A stretch of DNA of 64,000 nt from JACRAV01 sp964571235 (GCA_964571235.1 CAZNAI010000006.1:1-64000); one strand, 5' to 3'. Shown: positions 24,319-33,562, counted from the stretch's first letter. Made by a program: numbers and translations. Notes: generated from the sequence alone by a model not told the origin.

Positions 24319-25608
24319 ATGAGAATTATTCTCTTGTTGCTGTTGGCGATTCCCCTGTCGGCTCAATCAGACGACTTGACCATTCGCCAAGCGATCGATC
24401 AGGCGCTGGCGCATTCGCACACGCTCAAGAAATCAGCCGCGCTCGATTCCGCCTCGGCATTCGCGGTCAGCGCCGCCAGAGCCGAGCGATGGCCCACGCT
24501 GTCGCTTTCCGGCACGGCACAATTGATCGAAAACGTTCCGGTCGTTCAATTCGCACCCGGTCAATCACGGGAACTGGGATCAAAAGAAACGTACCAGACA
24601 GATCTTCGTTTATCCCTGCCGATCTTCACCGGCGGGAAGATTGGCTACGGTATCGATCTGGCGCGGGCGTCGATGGAACTTCAGCAAGCTCTCTCCAAGG
24701 GCGACTCCGACCGCGTAGTCTTCACTGCGTGGACTGAGTACCTCGGATTAGCGCGGGCAAGAGAACTAGTCGATGTCGCCAAGGCTTCGCAAAGACGAGC
24801 GGAGATTATCAGCTCCGAAGTTCAATCGCTCATAGCCGCCGGCGTCGCCGACTCAATTGACTTAAACGATGCTCGGCTTGCGCTGGTTCGTGCCCAGCTT
24901 GGAGTCAAACAGGCCAAAAATCAACTTCTCTCGGCGCAAATTCGCACCGGCGTTTTGCTTGGTATCTTCCCGGCCGAAGGTCCGAATCCAACCAGTGCAC
25001 TTCCCGACCCCGCCGCATCGGAAAACCTCAAAGTAACAATCGCCCTGCAGAATAAGAGCGAAGATCGGGTAGCCACTGCGAGCGAGTCGATTGCCCGTGC
25101 CAAAGTGCATTTAACCACGGCCGACTTTCTGCCGACGCTCTCGGCCTACGGCGGCTACACGTACGGCAAACCGAACGGCGATTTTTTCAACAACAAGTGG
25201 CGCGACTTCTGGTCGACCGGCGCCAATTTGAGTTGGTCTTTCAATCTCGGTGGGCGCACCAGCTCGAAAAATGCGGCCGCTCGCTATGAATTGCGGTCCG
25301 CACAGAGCGAACGAAGTCGCGTTTTTGAACAACTAAGTCGTGACGCCCGCCTCGCGCAGGAACAATTGTGGCTGGCGTTCAACCGGTATGAAACGGCTAA
25401 GAGTGAATACCAAATAGCCGGCGATCAATTCCGTCAGGCCCAGGCCCGTCACCAAAACGGCGACTTGTCATCCAATCGTCTGCTTGATATCGAAACAAGT
25501 TTGACCTCGGCGCAGTCGTCGCTGGCCGCCAGTGTTGCCGACTACTGGCTGGCAGTCGCGTATCTCTACTACACTTTCGGTTCTACAAAATTGCAGGAAG
25601 GATTTTGA
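24319..25608 (+). CDS. TolC family outer-membrane efflux channel
   Basis: 429 residues, typical length. A signal peptide (cleavage after 'PLSAQS') is followed by two repeats of the outer-membrane-factor fold: long amphipathic helices such as 'TIRQAIDQALAHSHTLKKSAALDSASAF' and 'AARYELRSAQSERSRVFEQLSRDARLAQEQLWLAF', with beta regions near 'ETYQTDLRLSLPIFTGGKIG' and 'WSTGANLSWSFNLGGRTSS'. It forms the trimeric outer-membrane duct for the adaptor and ABC transporter downstream. The E. coli ybhGFSR operon lacks its own TolC, so this version is self-contained. Confidence 0.92.
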   Translation: MRIILLLLLAIPLSAQSDDLTIRQAIDQALAHSHTLKKSAALDSASAFAVSAARAERWPTLSLSGTAQLIENVPVVQFAPGQSRELGSKETYQTDLRLSLPIFTGGKIGYGIDLARASMELQQALSKGDSDRVVFTAWTEYLGLARARELVDVAKASQRRAEIISSEVQSLIAAGVADSIDLNDARLALVRAQLGVKQAKNQLLSAQIRTGVLLGIFPAEGPNPTSALPDPAASENLKVTIALQNKSEDRVATASESIARAKVHLTTADFLPTLSAYGGYTYGKPNGDFFNNKWRDFWSTGANLSWSFNLGGRTSSKNAAARYELRSAQSERSRVFEQLSRDARLAQEQLWLAFNRYETAKSEYQIAGDQFRQAQARHQNGDLSSNRLLDIETSLTSAQSSLAASVADYWLAVAYLYYTFGSTKLQEGF

Positions 25609-25609
25609 T

Positions 25610-26500
25610 ATGCGAAATATACTCGTAGTGCTCTTTCTTGCCGCGCCCTTTGCCATTCTGGCCGGGTGTAATGGCAACCACGATTCGGCCGGAAGTTCCG
25701 GATTCATCGAGGCCGACGAATCTATCATTTCGGCCGAAGTCTCCGGCCGGGTCGAGCGGCGGCTGGTGAATGAAGGTCAGACCGTGAACCGGGACGATAC
25801 CCTTTTGATTACCGACAAAAGCAAACTTGACCTGCAACTCAATTCGCTCAATGCCGCCCGCGAAGTGATTTCGGCCACACTATCTACGACGCGGTTGGCC
25901 GTTGAAAAAGCTCGCACGGCCGAAAAGTTCGCCATTTCCGAACGGGACCGGGTCGACCGTCTTATCAAATCCGGATCGGCCACCCAAAAGCAACTGGATC
26001 AGCTTACGTACGAATCTGAACAAGCGACCATCGCTCGCAAGACTGCTGAGGCGAATGTAGTCGCGACTTCGGCGCAACTTGCCAAAACCGACGCCGACAC
26101 TGCCCTGCTCAATCGCCAAATTCAGGACTGCACTCCTCTCTCGCCGCTATCCGGAATTATCACGGAAACGTATGTCGACGCCGGCGAGTTGGTCTCCCCC
26201 GGAAAAGCGCTTTTGAAAATCGCACGACTCGATACCGTTTATGTGAAGATCTATCTGCCGACCGACGAATTCGCGAATGTTAAACTTGGCGATGCCGCCT
26301 CGGTCTCGACTGAAACCGGTGGCACGGAATTTCCCGCGGTGGTGATCTGGACTTCGTCCGAGTCAGAGTTTGTTCCGAAAAACGTGCAAACCAAGCAGTC
26401 GCGATCCGATTTGGTCTACGCGGTCAAAGTGTCGATTCCCAACTCGGGCAACGTCCTCAAAATCGGCCAGCCGGTATTCGCGACTATAAAAACAAAATGA
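25610..26500 (+). CDS. HlyD/YbhG-type membrane fusion (adaptor) lipoprotein
   Basis: 296 residues from ATG 25610, preceded by AGGAAGGA; an in-frame start at 25532 would overlap tolC by 77 bases. The signal peptide ends in the lipobox L-A-G-C (Cys 19). Residues about 27-60 ('GFIEADESIISAEVSGRVERRLVNEGQTVNRDDTLLI') form the first half of the lipoyl domain and 'CTPLSPLSGIITETYVDAGELVSPGKALLKIA' the second. Between them lies a long coiled-coil hairpin (about 70-165). A beta-barrel domain follows. It links inner-membrane permeases to TolC, as YbhG does. The start of the first ATPase overlaps its stop (ATGA). Confidence 0.92.
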   Translation: MRNILVVLFLAAPFAILAGCNGNHDSAGSSGFIEADESIISAEVSGRVERRLVNEGQTVNRDDTLLITDKSKLDLQLNSLNAAREVISATLSTTRLAVEKARTAEKFAISERDRVDRLIKSGSATQKQLDQLTYESEQATIARKTAEANVVATSAQLAKTDADTALLNRQIQDCTPLSPLSGIITETYVDAGELVSPGKALLKIARLDTVYVKIYLPTDEFANVKLGDAASVSTETGGTEFPAVVIWTSSESEFVPKNVQTKQSRSDLVYAVKVSIPNSGNVLKIGQPVFATIKTK

Positions 26501-27411
26501 CCTATCTGGCATTAAAAGGGTTGACCAAGTCCTACGGCAAAGTCGCGGCTCTGCGCGATTTCTCACTTGAAGTCGAGCGCGGACAGATTTTCGCCCTGGT
26601 CGGCCCGGACGGCGCGGGCAAGACAACCGCCTTGCGCATTGTCTGCCGGTTGATTGACGCCGACTCCGGCGAGGTAACGGTCGACGGAGCTCACCCTGAA
26701 CGTGACTTTGACAAATTCAAGACGCTACTCGGCTACATGCCCCAGCAATTTTCGCTCTATCAGGATTTGTCTGTCGAAGAAAATCTGATATTCGCAGGCG
26801 GACTCTACGGTGTCACCGGCAAAGCCTATCGCGACAAGCGCGATTACCTGTACGGCTTTTCCAATCTCGGTCCCTTTGCTGATCGCCGCGCCGGCGCGCT
26901 CTCGGGCGGCATGAAACAGAAACTCGCTCTTTCGTGTGCTCTCATGCACGACCCGGATCTCTTGATTCTCGACGAACCCACCACCGGTGTCGATCCCCTA
27001 TCCCGCCGCCAGTTCTGGGAGATCCTCCTGCAACTGAAATCTCAGGGTACCACGATTCTTGTATCTACTCCGTACATGGACGAAGTCGCCCGCGCCGACC
27101 GCGCCGCGTTCATTTTTGCCGGACAACACCTCTCCACCGGCACACCGGATGAGTTGGCGGCGCAATTCGACGGTCAGGTTTGGTTTTTGGATCGCGAGCC
27201 GACCTCGGAGCTGGTTGACAAACTGAATACTCTGGAGGGTCTCACAGCCCGACGGTTTGGTTCGGCGCTCCACGTATATATTGGACGGCAGTCAAGCATC
27301 GACCAATACGCTCCAACACTCGCGCCACTCGGAATCGACCGAAGTATGCTTAGCCCCGCGCATGCCTCGCTGGAAGACCGCTTTATTCAACTGATGGAGA
27401 CTTTGTCGTGA
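26497..27411 (+). CDS. ABC transporter ATPase, N-half-of-YbhF type
   Basis: 304 residues. Walker A is 'GPDGAGKTT' (36-44), the signature is a normal 'LSGGMKQK', and Walker B with D-loop is 'LLILDEPTTGVDP'. The switch (H-loop) position reads 'VSTPYMDEV', Pro where His is usual. A C-terminal extension (about 225-304) is similar to those of YbhF/YhiH-type exporters. It should pair with the second ATPase (27408-28160), whose defects are complementary. In E. coli YbhF both nucleotide-binding domains are fused in one protein; here they are separate, translationally coupled genes. Confidence 0.93.
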   Translation: MTYLALKGLTKSYGKVAALRDFSLEVERGQIFALVGPDGAGKTTALRIVCRLIDADSGEVTVDGAHPERDFDKFKTLLGYMPQQFSLYQDLSVEENLIFAGGLYGVTGKAYRDKRDYLYGFSNLGPFADRRAGALSGGMKQKLALSCALMHDPDLLILDEPTTGVDPLSRRQFWEILLQLKSQGTTILVSTPYMDEVARADRAAFIFAGQHLSTGTPDELAAQFDGQVWFLDREPTSELVDKLNTLEGLTARRFGSALHVYIGRQSSIDQYAPTLAPLGIDRSMLSPAHASLEDRFIQLMETLS

Positions 27412-28160
27412 ACAAGCGGGTGGTGGTTGATCTTGACAATTTGACTCGCCGATTCGGCAAATTCACGGCGGTGGACAGTATTTCGCTTGAGGTATACGAA
27501 GGTGAAATATTCGGATTTCTCGGCGCCAACGGCGCCGGCAAAACTACTGCGATCCGAATGCTCTGTGGCCTTTTACTCCCCACCTCAGGCGGCGGACATG
27601 TCGCGGGATACGATGTCCTCACCCAGTCGGAACTGATCAAGCGCAATATCGGGTATATGCCGCAGAAATTTTCGCTCTACCCTGATTTGTCCGGACGACA
27701 AAATCTTGAGTTTTACGGCGCCGCTTACAATTTAGATCGCAAAACAGTCGCCGCCCGGATCGCCGAGTTGTCCGAGCGACTCTCGCTCTCGGAATTTATC
27801 GACCGCGTTTCCGGTTCGCTTCCGGTTGGCTGGCGGCAACGTCTGGCGCTGGCCGCCTCGCTCCTGCACCGTCCGCGCATTTTGTTCCTGGATGAACCAA
27901 CCGGCGGGGTCGATCCGGTTTTCCGCCGCACGTTTTGGGGGCTTCTGTACCAACTGGCCGACGAGGGTGTGACCATTTTCGTCACGACACACTACATGGA
28001 CGAAGCCGAATACTGCGGGCGGATTTCGATCATGCACGCCGGCCGTATAATCGAGCTGGGCAAGCCGTTTGAACTCATCGCACGGCACAAAGCCAGGAAT
28101 CTTGAAGATATGTTCATCTCGCTCATAGGGGCTCAGGAGTCGGCGCGTGCAACGAATTAA
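27408..28160 (+). CDS. ABC transporter ATPase, C-half-of-YbhF type
   Basis: 250 residues from a GTG overlapping the previous stop (GTGA), with GGAG eight bases upstream. Walker A is 'GANGAGKTT', Walker B is 'ILFLDEPTGGVDP' and the H-loop is 'VTTHYMDEAEYC' with its His present. The signature motif is degenerate: 'LPVGWRQRLAL' instead of LSGGQ. This is the pattern known for the second half of YbhF. The pair therefore makes one consensus and one degenerate ATP site. It drives an ABC-2 exporter for drugs or lipophilic compounds. Confidence 0.93.
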   Translation: MNKRVVVDLDNLTRRFGKFTAVDSISLEVYEGEIFGFLGANGAGKTTAIRMLCGLLLPTSGGGHVAGYDVLTQSELIKRNIGYMPQKFSLYPDLSGRQNLEFYGAAYNLDRKTVAARIAELSERLSLSEFIDRVSGSLPVGWRQRLALAASLLHRPRILFLDEPTGGVDPVFRRTFWGLLYQLADEGVTIFVTTHYMDEAEYCGRISIMHAGRIIELGKPFELIARHKARNLEDMFISLIGAQESARATN

Positions 28161-29253
28161 GTTCATCGCCCGCAAAGAACTCTACCATATACTGCGCGAC
28201 CCGCGCTCGCTTATGATCGTTTTTGCCATGCCGCTTATGATGACTTTTTTGTATGGCTACGCAATCAATATGGATATCGAGCATGTCACCCTTTCGATTG
28301 TCGATCACGACCAGAGCGAATCCTCGCGCGAATTGACAGCCCGTTTTTACAATTCGACATACTTTGATCGCCCGGAAGTTTCGCCTGATTTATCGGACAT
28401 ACCAAAGTTATTTCGCTCTGGTGAAGCGGCGGCTGTCTTGATTATCCGTCCCGGATTTGACAAAGCGATGACCGAGCGCTCTGAGTTTGAACTGGGGCTA
28501 ACCGTAGACGGCGCTGATGCCGCTTTAGGCGCGGCGGTGCAGGCCTTTTCCTCCGCGCTGGTCAACCAGTACTTGGCGTCGAAACTTCCTATTGGCACAA
28601 CCCTTCCGGGTGTGAGAATCTCCCAGCAAGTGCTGTATAATCCCGATCTGAAATCCTCACATTTCTTTGTGCCGGGTCTATTGGGTGTGATTCTCATGAC
28701 TATTTCTGCGCTGTTGACTTCGATTACCATCGCCCGCGAAAAAGAAACCGGCACCATGGAACAGCTCCTGACTACACCAGTCAAACCGAGAGAAATTTTG
28801 ATCGGCAAGTTGATTCCGTATGTAGTGATCGCATTCCTTGATGGCGCTCTCATTGTGACAATCGCAGTCTTTCTCTTTGACGTTCCCTTTGTCGGCTCGC
28901 ACCTGCTCTTGGTTCTTTTCGGATTTGTCTATATCGCGACCGCCTTGTCACTCGGAATTCTCATCTCATCAGTGACGAAGACCCAACAGGTGGCGATGAT
29001 GTTGGCCCAGACGACTACTCTTTTGCCCGCGGTCATGCTCTCGGGATTTGTCTTTGCAATTCGCAACATGCCGATTCCCCTTCAGGCGATAAGTCATATT
29101 GTGCCGGCCCGCTACTTTGTCGCGATCATCAGGGGAATCATGCTCAAAGGGGCGAGCATTCAGGTGCTCTCGGTTCAGGCGGTGGCGCTGGTCGGCCTCG
29201 CGGCGCTTTTCATGTTCATTGCGGCCCGAAAATTCTCTACAAGGATCGGGTAA
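28147..29253 (+). CDS. ABC-2 type permease (YbhS-like)
   Basis: 368 residues from GTG 28147, with AGGAG seven bases upstream and a 14-base overlap with the ATPase gene. It has one N-terminal membrane segment ('SLMIVFAMPLMMTFLYGYAINMDI'), a large periplasmic region (about 42-170) with the family motif 'LSIVDHDQSESSRELTARF', then five membrane helices. Among these lie 'VPGLLGVILMTISALLTSITIAREKETGTMEQLLTTPVKPREILIGKLIPY', the ABC-2 signature, and 'HIVPARYFVAIIRGIMLKG'. It probably heterodimerises with the next gene's product, as YbhS with YbhR. Confidence 0.93.
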   Translation: MQRIKFIARKELYHILRDPRSLMIVFAMPLMMTFLYGYAINMDIEHVTLSIVDHDQSESSRELTARFYNSTYFDRPEVSPDLSDIPKLFRSGEAAAVLIIRPGFDKAMTERSEFELGLTVDGADAALGAAVQAFSSALVNQYLASKLPIGTTLPGVRISQQVLYNPDLKSSHFFVPGLLGVILMTISALLTSITIAREKETGTMEQLLTTPVKPREILIGKLIPYVVIAFLDGALIVTIAVFLFDVPFVGSHLLLVLFGFVYIATALSLGILISSVTKTQQVAMMLAQTTTLLPAVMLSGFVFAIRNMPIPLQAISHIVPARYFVAIIRGIMLKGASIQVLSVQAVALVGLAALFMFIAARKFSTRIG

Positions 29254-29255
29254 CC

Positions 29256-30368
29256 ATGTACCGCTCATTTGTCGGACTATTGCGCAAGGAATTCATCCAG
29301 ATTTTCAAAGACCGCTTCATGCTCCGTCTGATATTTGTCATGCCGATCCTTCAGTTGCTTGTCCTTGGGTACGCCATTAATACTGACGTGAAACACATTC
29401 CGCTCGATGTCTACGATTTCGATCAGTCGACGTATTCCCGCCAATTGATCCAGGCATTGAGCGCGGGAGAATACTTCGATCCCGAGCTCCGGCTGGGCGA
29501 TCCCAATGTCGCGCCGCTGTGGGATATCGACCGGCGATTCAAAGACGGCCACTCCCAGATGTCGCTGATCATCCCACCCGGCTTCTCCAAACAACTGTCG
29601 CTGAGAGATAGTATCACTATCGGTTTGGTGGCCGACGGCTCCGACGCCAACGCCGCCCGAACCGGACTGGGGTACGCCTCGCAGATCGTCCGCCAATTCA
29701 GCCAGCAGATTACCGGTTTCAAACCACCGGTTGAAGTGCGCTCAAGCTTTTTGTTTAATCCTGAATCTGAGTCGAAATATTTCATGATCCCCGGTGTCGT
29801 GGCTACTCTGTTGACCATGATCAGCATGATGCTCACCGCCATGGCGATTGTGCGAGAGCGCGAAATGGGAACGCTCGAACAGGTGTTGGTCACGCCGATG
29901 CGGCCGGTGGTCCTTTTGATGGGGAAAGTGACAGCGTTTGCCATTTTATCAATTGTCGAGTTTGCTGTGGCGCTCGTGATCGGCATGCTCTGGTATGGCA
30001 TTCCCTTCGCGGGATCGCCAATACTGTTGTTTGCGCTTGCCGGATTGTACTTGTTGACGACGCTCGGCTTGGGGATGTTTTTTTCGACCATCACCTCGAC
30101 CCAGCAACAGGCGATGTTCTTTGTCTGGTTCTTTTCCATTTTCACGATGCTCACCTCCGGCTTTTTCACCCCGATCTCCAACATGCCCGATTGGCTACAG
30201 CATGTGACCGCAATCAACCCGATGAAATATTTTCTGGTCATTGTCCGCGGCATAATCATGAAAGGGGCGTCGTTGCAAGATCTGTTGCCTAATGTGATTG
30301 CGCTTGTCATATTTGGCGTGACCTTGTTTGTTTTTTCGGTTTTGCGGTTTCACAAACGGGCGGGATAA
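29256..30368 (+). CDS. ABC-2 type permease (YbhR-like)
   Basis: 370 residues, clearly paralogous to the preceding permease: 'LVLGYAINTDVKHIPLDVYDFDQSTYSRQL', a periplasmic domain, then 'VPGVVATLLTMISMMLTAMAIVREREMGTLEQVLVTPMRPVVLLMGKVTAF' (reading I-P-G-V-V at the start) and 'AINPMKYFLVIVRGIIMKG'. It starts two bases after the previous stop and closes the efflux operon. The exported compound is not indicated by sequence. Confidence 0.93.
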   Translation: MYRSFVGLLRKEFIQIFKDRFMLRLIFVMPILQLLVLGYAINTDVKHIPLDVYDFDQSTYSRQLIQALSAGEYFDPELRLGDPNVAPLWDIDRRFKDGHSQMSLIIPPGFSKQLSLRDSITIGLVADGSDANAARTGLGYASQIVRQFSQQITGFKPPVEVRSSFLFNPESESKYFMIPGVVATLLTMISMMLTAMAIVREREMGTLEQVLVTPMRPVVLLMGKVTAFAILSIVEFAVALVIGMLWYGIPFAGSPILLFALAGLYLLTTLGLGMFFSTITSTQQQAMFFVWFFSIFTMLTSGFFTPISNMPDWLQHVTAINPMKYFLVIVRGIIMKGASLQDLLPNVIALVIFGVTLFVFSVLRFHKRAG

Positions 30369-30386
30369 TCTCAAGGAGGAGATTGT

Positions 30387-30866
30387 ATGTCGGCCACAAT
30401 TGCAGTCGGAGCCAAAGCCCCGGCTTTTGCATTGCTCAATCAGGACGGCGCAAAAACCAAACTCTCTGATTTCAAGGGACAGTGGGTGGTCCTGTATTTC
30501 TATCCGAAAGATGACACGCCCGGTTGCACTACCGAGGCGTGCGATTTTACGGGCGGCATGAAGGCCCTCGAGAAGCTCAATGCGACAGTCCTGGGAGTTA
30601 GCGCTGATTCGCCTGAGAGTCACCGAAAATTCGTCGACAAATTCAAATTGAAAGTCTCATTGCTGTCCGATCCGGATCACAAAATGATCGACACATACGG
30701 TGTCTGGCAACTGAATAAGAACTACGGCAAAGAGTACATGGGAATCGTCCGCACCACCTATCTGATCGATCCGGCCGGTAAGGTAGCGTATCTCTGGGAG
30801 AAGGTGAGCGCCGAAGGACATGCCAAGGATGTCATGGCTAAGTTGAAGGAACTTTCCGGTAAATAG
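30387..30866 (+). CDS. bcp: Thioredoxin-dependent peroxiredoxin (BCP/PrxQ)
   Basis: 159 residues, typical. AGGAGG lies seven bases before the ATG. The peroxidatic motif is 'YPKDDTPGCTTEACDF': the first Cys is peroxidatic and the second, five residues on, is the resolving Cys of alpha-2-type PrxQ. Downstream are 'VLGVSADSPESHRKFVDKF', 'LLSDPDHKMIDTYGVW' and 'YLIDPAGKVAYLWEKV'. It reduces hydroperoxides with electrons from thioredoxin in the cytoplasm. It follows the efflux operon by 18 bases and may share its transcript, tying efflux to oxidative stress. Confidence 0.95.
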   Translation: MSATIAVGAKAPAFALLNQDGAKTKLSDFKGQWVVLYFYPKDDTPGCTTEACDFTGGMKALEKLNATVLGVSADSPESHRKFVDKFKLKVSLLSDPDHKMIDTYGVWQLNKNYGKEYMGIVRTTYLIDPAGKVAYLWEKVSAEGHAKDVMAKLKELSGK

Positions 30867-30868
30867 TC

Positions 30869-31753
30869 ATGCGCATCTTGATCTCCGGCGCCAATGGTTT
30901 CCTGGGCACAGCGCTCATTCCTTTTCTGGAACAGAGGGGACACACTGTCGTGCGACTTGTGCGACGTGTGGAATCCAATCGCGACATTTTCTGGGATCCC
31001 CGCAATCACACGCTTGATTCCGGAAAGTTAGGCAACTTCGATCTTGTCATTCATCTGGCCGGCGCCAATATCGCGGGCAATCGCTGGAGCGAATCTTACA
31101 AGCGCGAGATTTGGGACAGCCGTATCAAAGCAACCGAACTTCTCGCTGGTGGATTATTGGCCAGTGGTGCACCGCCAAAAATATTTCTATCGATGTCCGG
31201 TGTCGGATATTACGGCTCGTGCGGCGACCGAATGCTCGATGAATCCTCACCACCGGGGGATGATTTTATGGCCCGTTTGGCAATTGGCTGGGAGAATGCG
31301 TCGACACCACTATCGGAGGCGGGGGTGCGAGTTGCTCACCTGCGCACCAGCATGGTCCTTTCGCCAACCGGAGGCGCACTTGCCAAAATGCTCCCACCTT
31401 TCAAGCTCGGGCTCGGCGGACGGCTCGGCCACGGATATCAATACTGGAGCTGGATCACACTGACCGATTTTCTGGCGGCGGTTGTATTCATTGTCGAACA
31501 CGATCAACTTTCCGGTGCGATCAATATGACTTCGCCAAATCCGGTCACCAACCGCGAATTTACGGCTACATTGGCCGAAGCTGTTCATCGGCCGGCATTC
31601 ATGCCAGTACCGGCGTTTCTACTTCGTGCTCTTTTCGGTGATATGGCCGACTCGGTCTTTTTTGCCAGCCAACGGGCAATCCCCGCCAAGCTAACCGCCG
31701 CCGGCTTTTCGTTTTCGGCCTCTATTTTAGCCGATGCCCTTTCTGATTCCTGA
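30869..31753 (+). CDS. TIGR01777-type NAD-dependent epimerase (SDR39U1/YfcH)
   Basis: 294 residues. It has 'MRILISGANGFLGTALIPFLEQRGH' (dinucleotide motif), 'LVIHLAGANIAGNRWSESYKREIWDSRIKATELL' (hallmark of the YfcH/SulA-like family), 'SMSGVGYYGSCGD' and 'LRTSMVLSPTGGALAKMLPPFKLGLGGRLGHGYQYWSWITLTDF'. The second half of the YxxxK pair is atypical, as in the family. Members are probable NADP oxidoreductases with unknown substrate. It starts two bases after the peroxiredoxin stop. Confidence 0.92.
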   Translation: MRILISGANGFLGTALIPFLEQRGHTVVRLVRRVESNRDIFWDPRNHTLDSGKLGNFDLVIHLAGANIAGNRWSESYKREIWDSRIKATELLAGGLLASGAPPKIFLSMSGVGYYGSCGDRMLDESSPPGDDFMARLAIGWENASTPLSEAGVRVAHLRTSMVLSPTGGALAKMLPPFKLGLGGRLGHGYQYWSWITLTDFLAAVVFIVEHDQLSGAINMTSPNPVTNREFTATLAEAVHRPAFMPVPAFLLRALFGDMADSVFFASQRAIPAKLTAAGFSFSASILADALSDS

Positions 31754-31923
31754 TTTGTCTCTCACCGATTGACAATCGCGACGAACACCGAGGGACTACC
31801 CAAGAGTTTCAGTCGGAGCATTCTGCAACAACTCATCAAGGCAATTCTTCACCTTATCGTATACATTGGCAATCTGAGGCTCAGGTCACCATTGTTTTAT
31901 TCCGGAAGAACCGCCCAAAAGAT

Positions 31924-31951
31924 TTGCCGGGGCGGACAAAAGTCATATATT
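31924..31951 (+). promoter_or_regulatory. Probable promoter of the multihaem cytochrome gene
   Basis: TTGCCG (31924-31929), a 16-base spacer, then TATATT (31946-31951), about 40 bases before the ATG at 31992. The geometry and -10 match the TetR-operon promoter. The rest of the 238-base gap (31754-31991) shows no gene that I can support. Confidence 0.5.
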
Positions 31952-31991
31952 CTTCTCCCTGTAACGCAAAATACCGGAGTGAAATAGTCCG

Positions 31992-33506
31992 ATGACTGAA
32001 GAACAAAAAAAACAATCGCTGTACCGTCACCCCTTGGCCGCGGTGGGCGGCGCTCTCATGGCCGCGGGCGGTTTTGCCTTTGTCGTCCTGTTGTTGATCG
32101 ACCTGGCATCGCACACCGACAATCCGTACAACGCACTTGTCACGTTTATCGGCGCCCCGGCGCTCGTGACGATCGGATTGGTCCTGTTCCTGATCGCGAT
32201 CTACTTGCAGATGCATGCCGCCAAGAAGCGCGGGGAGAAAGTTAAATTCAGTCTCTCTATTGACCCGACCGATCCGAAATACATGCGCAATCTCTGGGTC
32301 TTTCTCGGCCTGTCAGCGGTTTTAGTCGGCATCGTGGCGTACAGTGGATCGCGCGCCTATGAAGCGACCGACTCGACCTCCTTTTGCGGCAAGACCTGCC
32401 ACGAAGTCATGGAACCGCAGTATGTGACCTATCAAAACTCCCCTCACGCCCGGGTGCTTTGTGTCGATTGTCACATCGGACCGGGGGCCTCATTTTATGT
32501 AAAATCAAAAGTCGACGGCCTCCGTCAGGTGCTCGCGGTCACGACCAACAGTTTCTCCCGCCCGATAGAAACGCCGGTGACTTCATTGCGTCCGGCTCAG
32601 GAAACTTGTGAGCGATGCCACTGGCCCCGCCAATTTTACGGCGAGAAGCTGATCACCAAAACATATTTTCGGACTGACGAGAAAAACTCGCCCTGGACAA
32701 TCAGTCTGCTCGTCAAAATCGGCGGAGGGAATCCGCGCACGGGTAAACTCGAGGGAATTCACTGGCACATGATCGGCGATAACACAATTGAGTATGTCGC
32801 CACCGACCACAAACGCCAGAATATTCCGTTTATCAGGGTCACCAACTCCAAAGGTGACACCGCTATCTATATGGAACCGGGAGCAACCCCCCCCGATTTG
32901 TCCGACACCGCGGTAGAACTTCGCAAATTCGATTGTATGGATTGTCACAATCGGCCCAGCCACCGGTTTCAGCCGGCCGCCACTGCGGTCAATCTGGCGA
33001 TGTCAACCGGCCGTATTCCCACCGACCTGCCGTATATTCGCCAGGTTGGTTTGGATCTGCTGAATGCAAAGTACGACAAGCGCGAGGATGCCTTTATCGC
33101 GATCACCAAAGGGGTGACCGATTACTATCGGACTAACTATGCCCAGCTCGCCGACAGCCGCATCGACGATATCAAGAAAGCCGGCAACGCCCTCATAAAT
33201 ATCTACAAAGAAAATTTCTTTCCGGAGATGAAAACCGACTACCGGGCGAGGGAAAACAACTTAAGTCACTTCACTAACGACGGCTGTTTCCGGTGTCACG
33301 ACGGCGTTAAGGTAAATCAGTGGGGGCAGAAGCTCTCACACACCTGTAATACCTGCCATGATATTGTAGCCCAGGGACCGTCGATGAGTGTCGACTCGCT
33401 TGAAAACCGGATTTCCGGCCTTGAGTTCAAACACCCTGAGGATATCGATGACGCCTGGAAAGAAACCAAGTGCACCGAGTGCCACACGCCGGATCAGGGA
33501 TACTGA
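31992..33506 (+). CDS. NapC/NirT-family multihaem cytochrome c, ImcH-like quinol dehydrogenase
   Basis: 504 residues. There are three membrane segments in the first 125 residues (about 16-40, 52-73, 97-118), then a periplasmic domain. Haem motifs: one C-x3-C-H ('CGKTCHEVMEP', near 132) and six C-x2-C-H ('CVDCH', 'CERCH', 'CMDCH', 'CFRCH', 'CNTCH', 'CTECH'), giving up to seven c haems. 'SPHARVLCVDCHIGPGASFYVKSKVDGLRQV' is the NapC/NirT signature. Length, three helices and seven haems resemble Geobacter ImcH, which passes electrons from menaquinol to periplasmic carriers for high-potential acceptors. No reductase gene lies beside it, so the acceptor is unknown. Confidence 0.9.
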   Translation: MTEEQKKQSLYRHPLAAVGGALMAAGGFAFVVLLLIDLASHTDNPYNALVTFIGAPALVTIGLVLFLIAIYLQMHAAKKRGEKVKFSLSIDPTDPKYMRNLWVFLGLSAVLVGIVAYSGSRAYEATDSTSFCGKTCHEVMEPQYVTYQNSPHARVLCVDCHIGPGASFYVKSKVDGLRQVLAVTTNSFSRPIETPVTSLRPAQETCERCHWPRQFYGEKLITKTYFRTDEKNSPWTISLLVKIGGGNPRTGKLEGIHWHMIGDNTIEYVATDHKRQNIPFIRVTNSKGDTAIYMEPGATPPDLSDTAVELRKFDCMDCHNRPSHRFQPAATAVNLAMSTGRIPTDLPYIRQVGLDLLNAKYDKREDAFIAITKGVTDYYRTNYAQLADSRIDDIKKAGNALINIYKENFFPEMKTDYRARENNLSHFTNDGCFRCHDGVKVNQWGQKLSHTCNTCHDIVAQGPSMSVDSLENRISGLEFKHPEDIDDAWKETKCTECHTPDQGY

Positions 33507-33562
33507 CCAGTCGATTCACAGTGGTGTCAGGCGTCCCGCCTGAAATAAAAGCATATTGGTAG

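Noticed and set aside
31769..31987. 72-codon open frame upstream of the multihaem cytochrome
   Set aside because: No ribosome site, no recognisable domain, and it covers the likely promoter; treated as non-coding.
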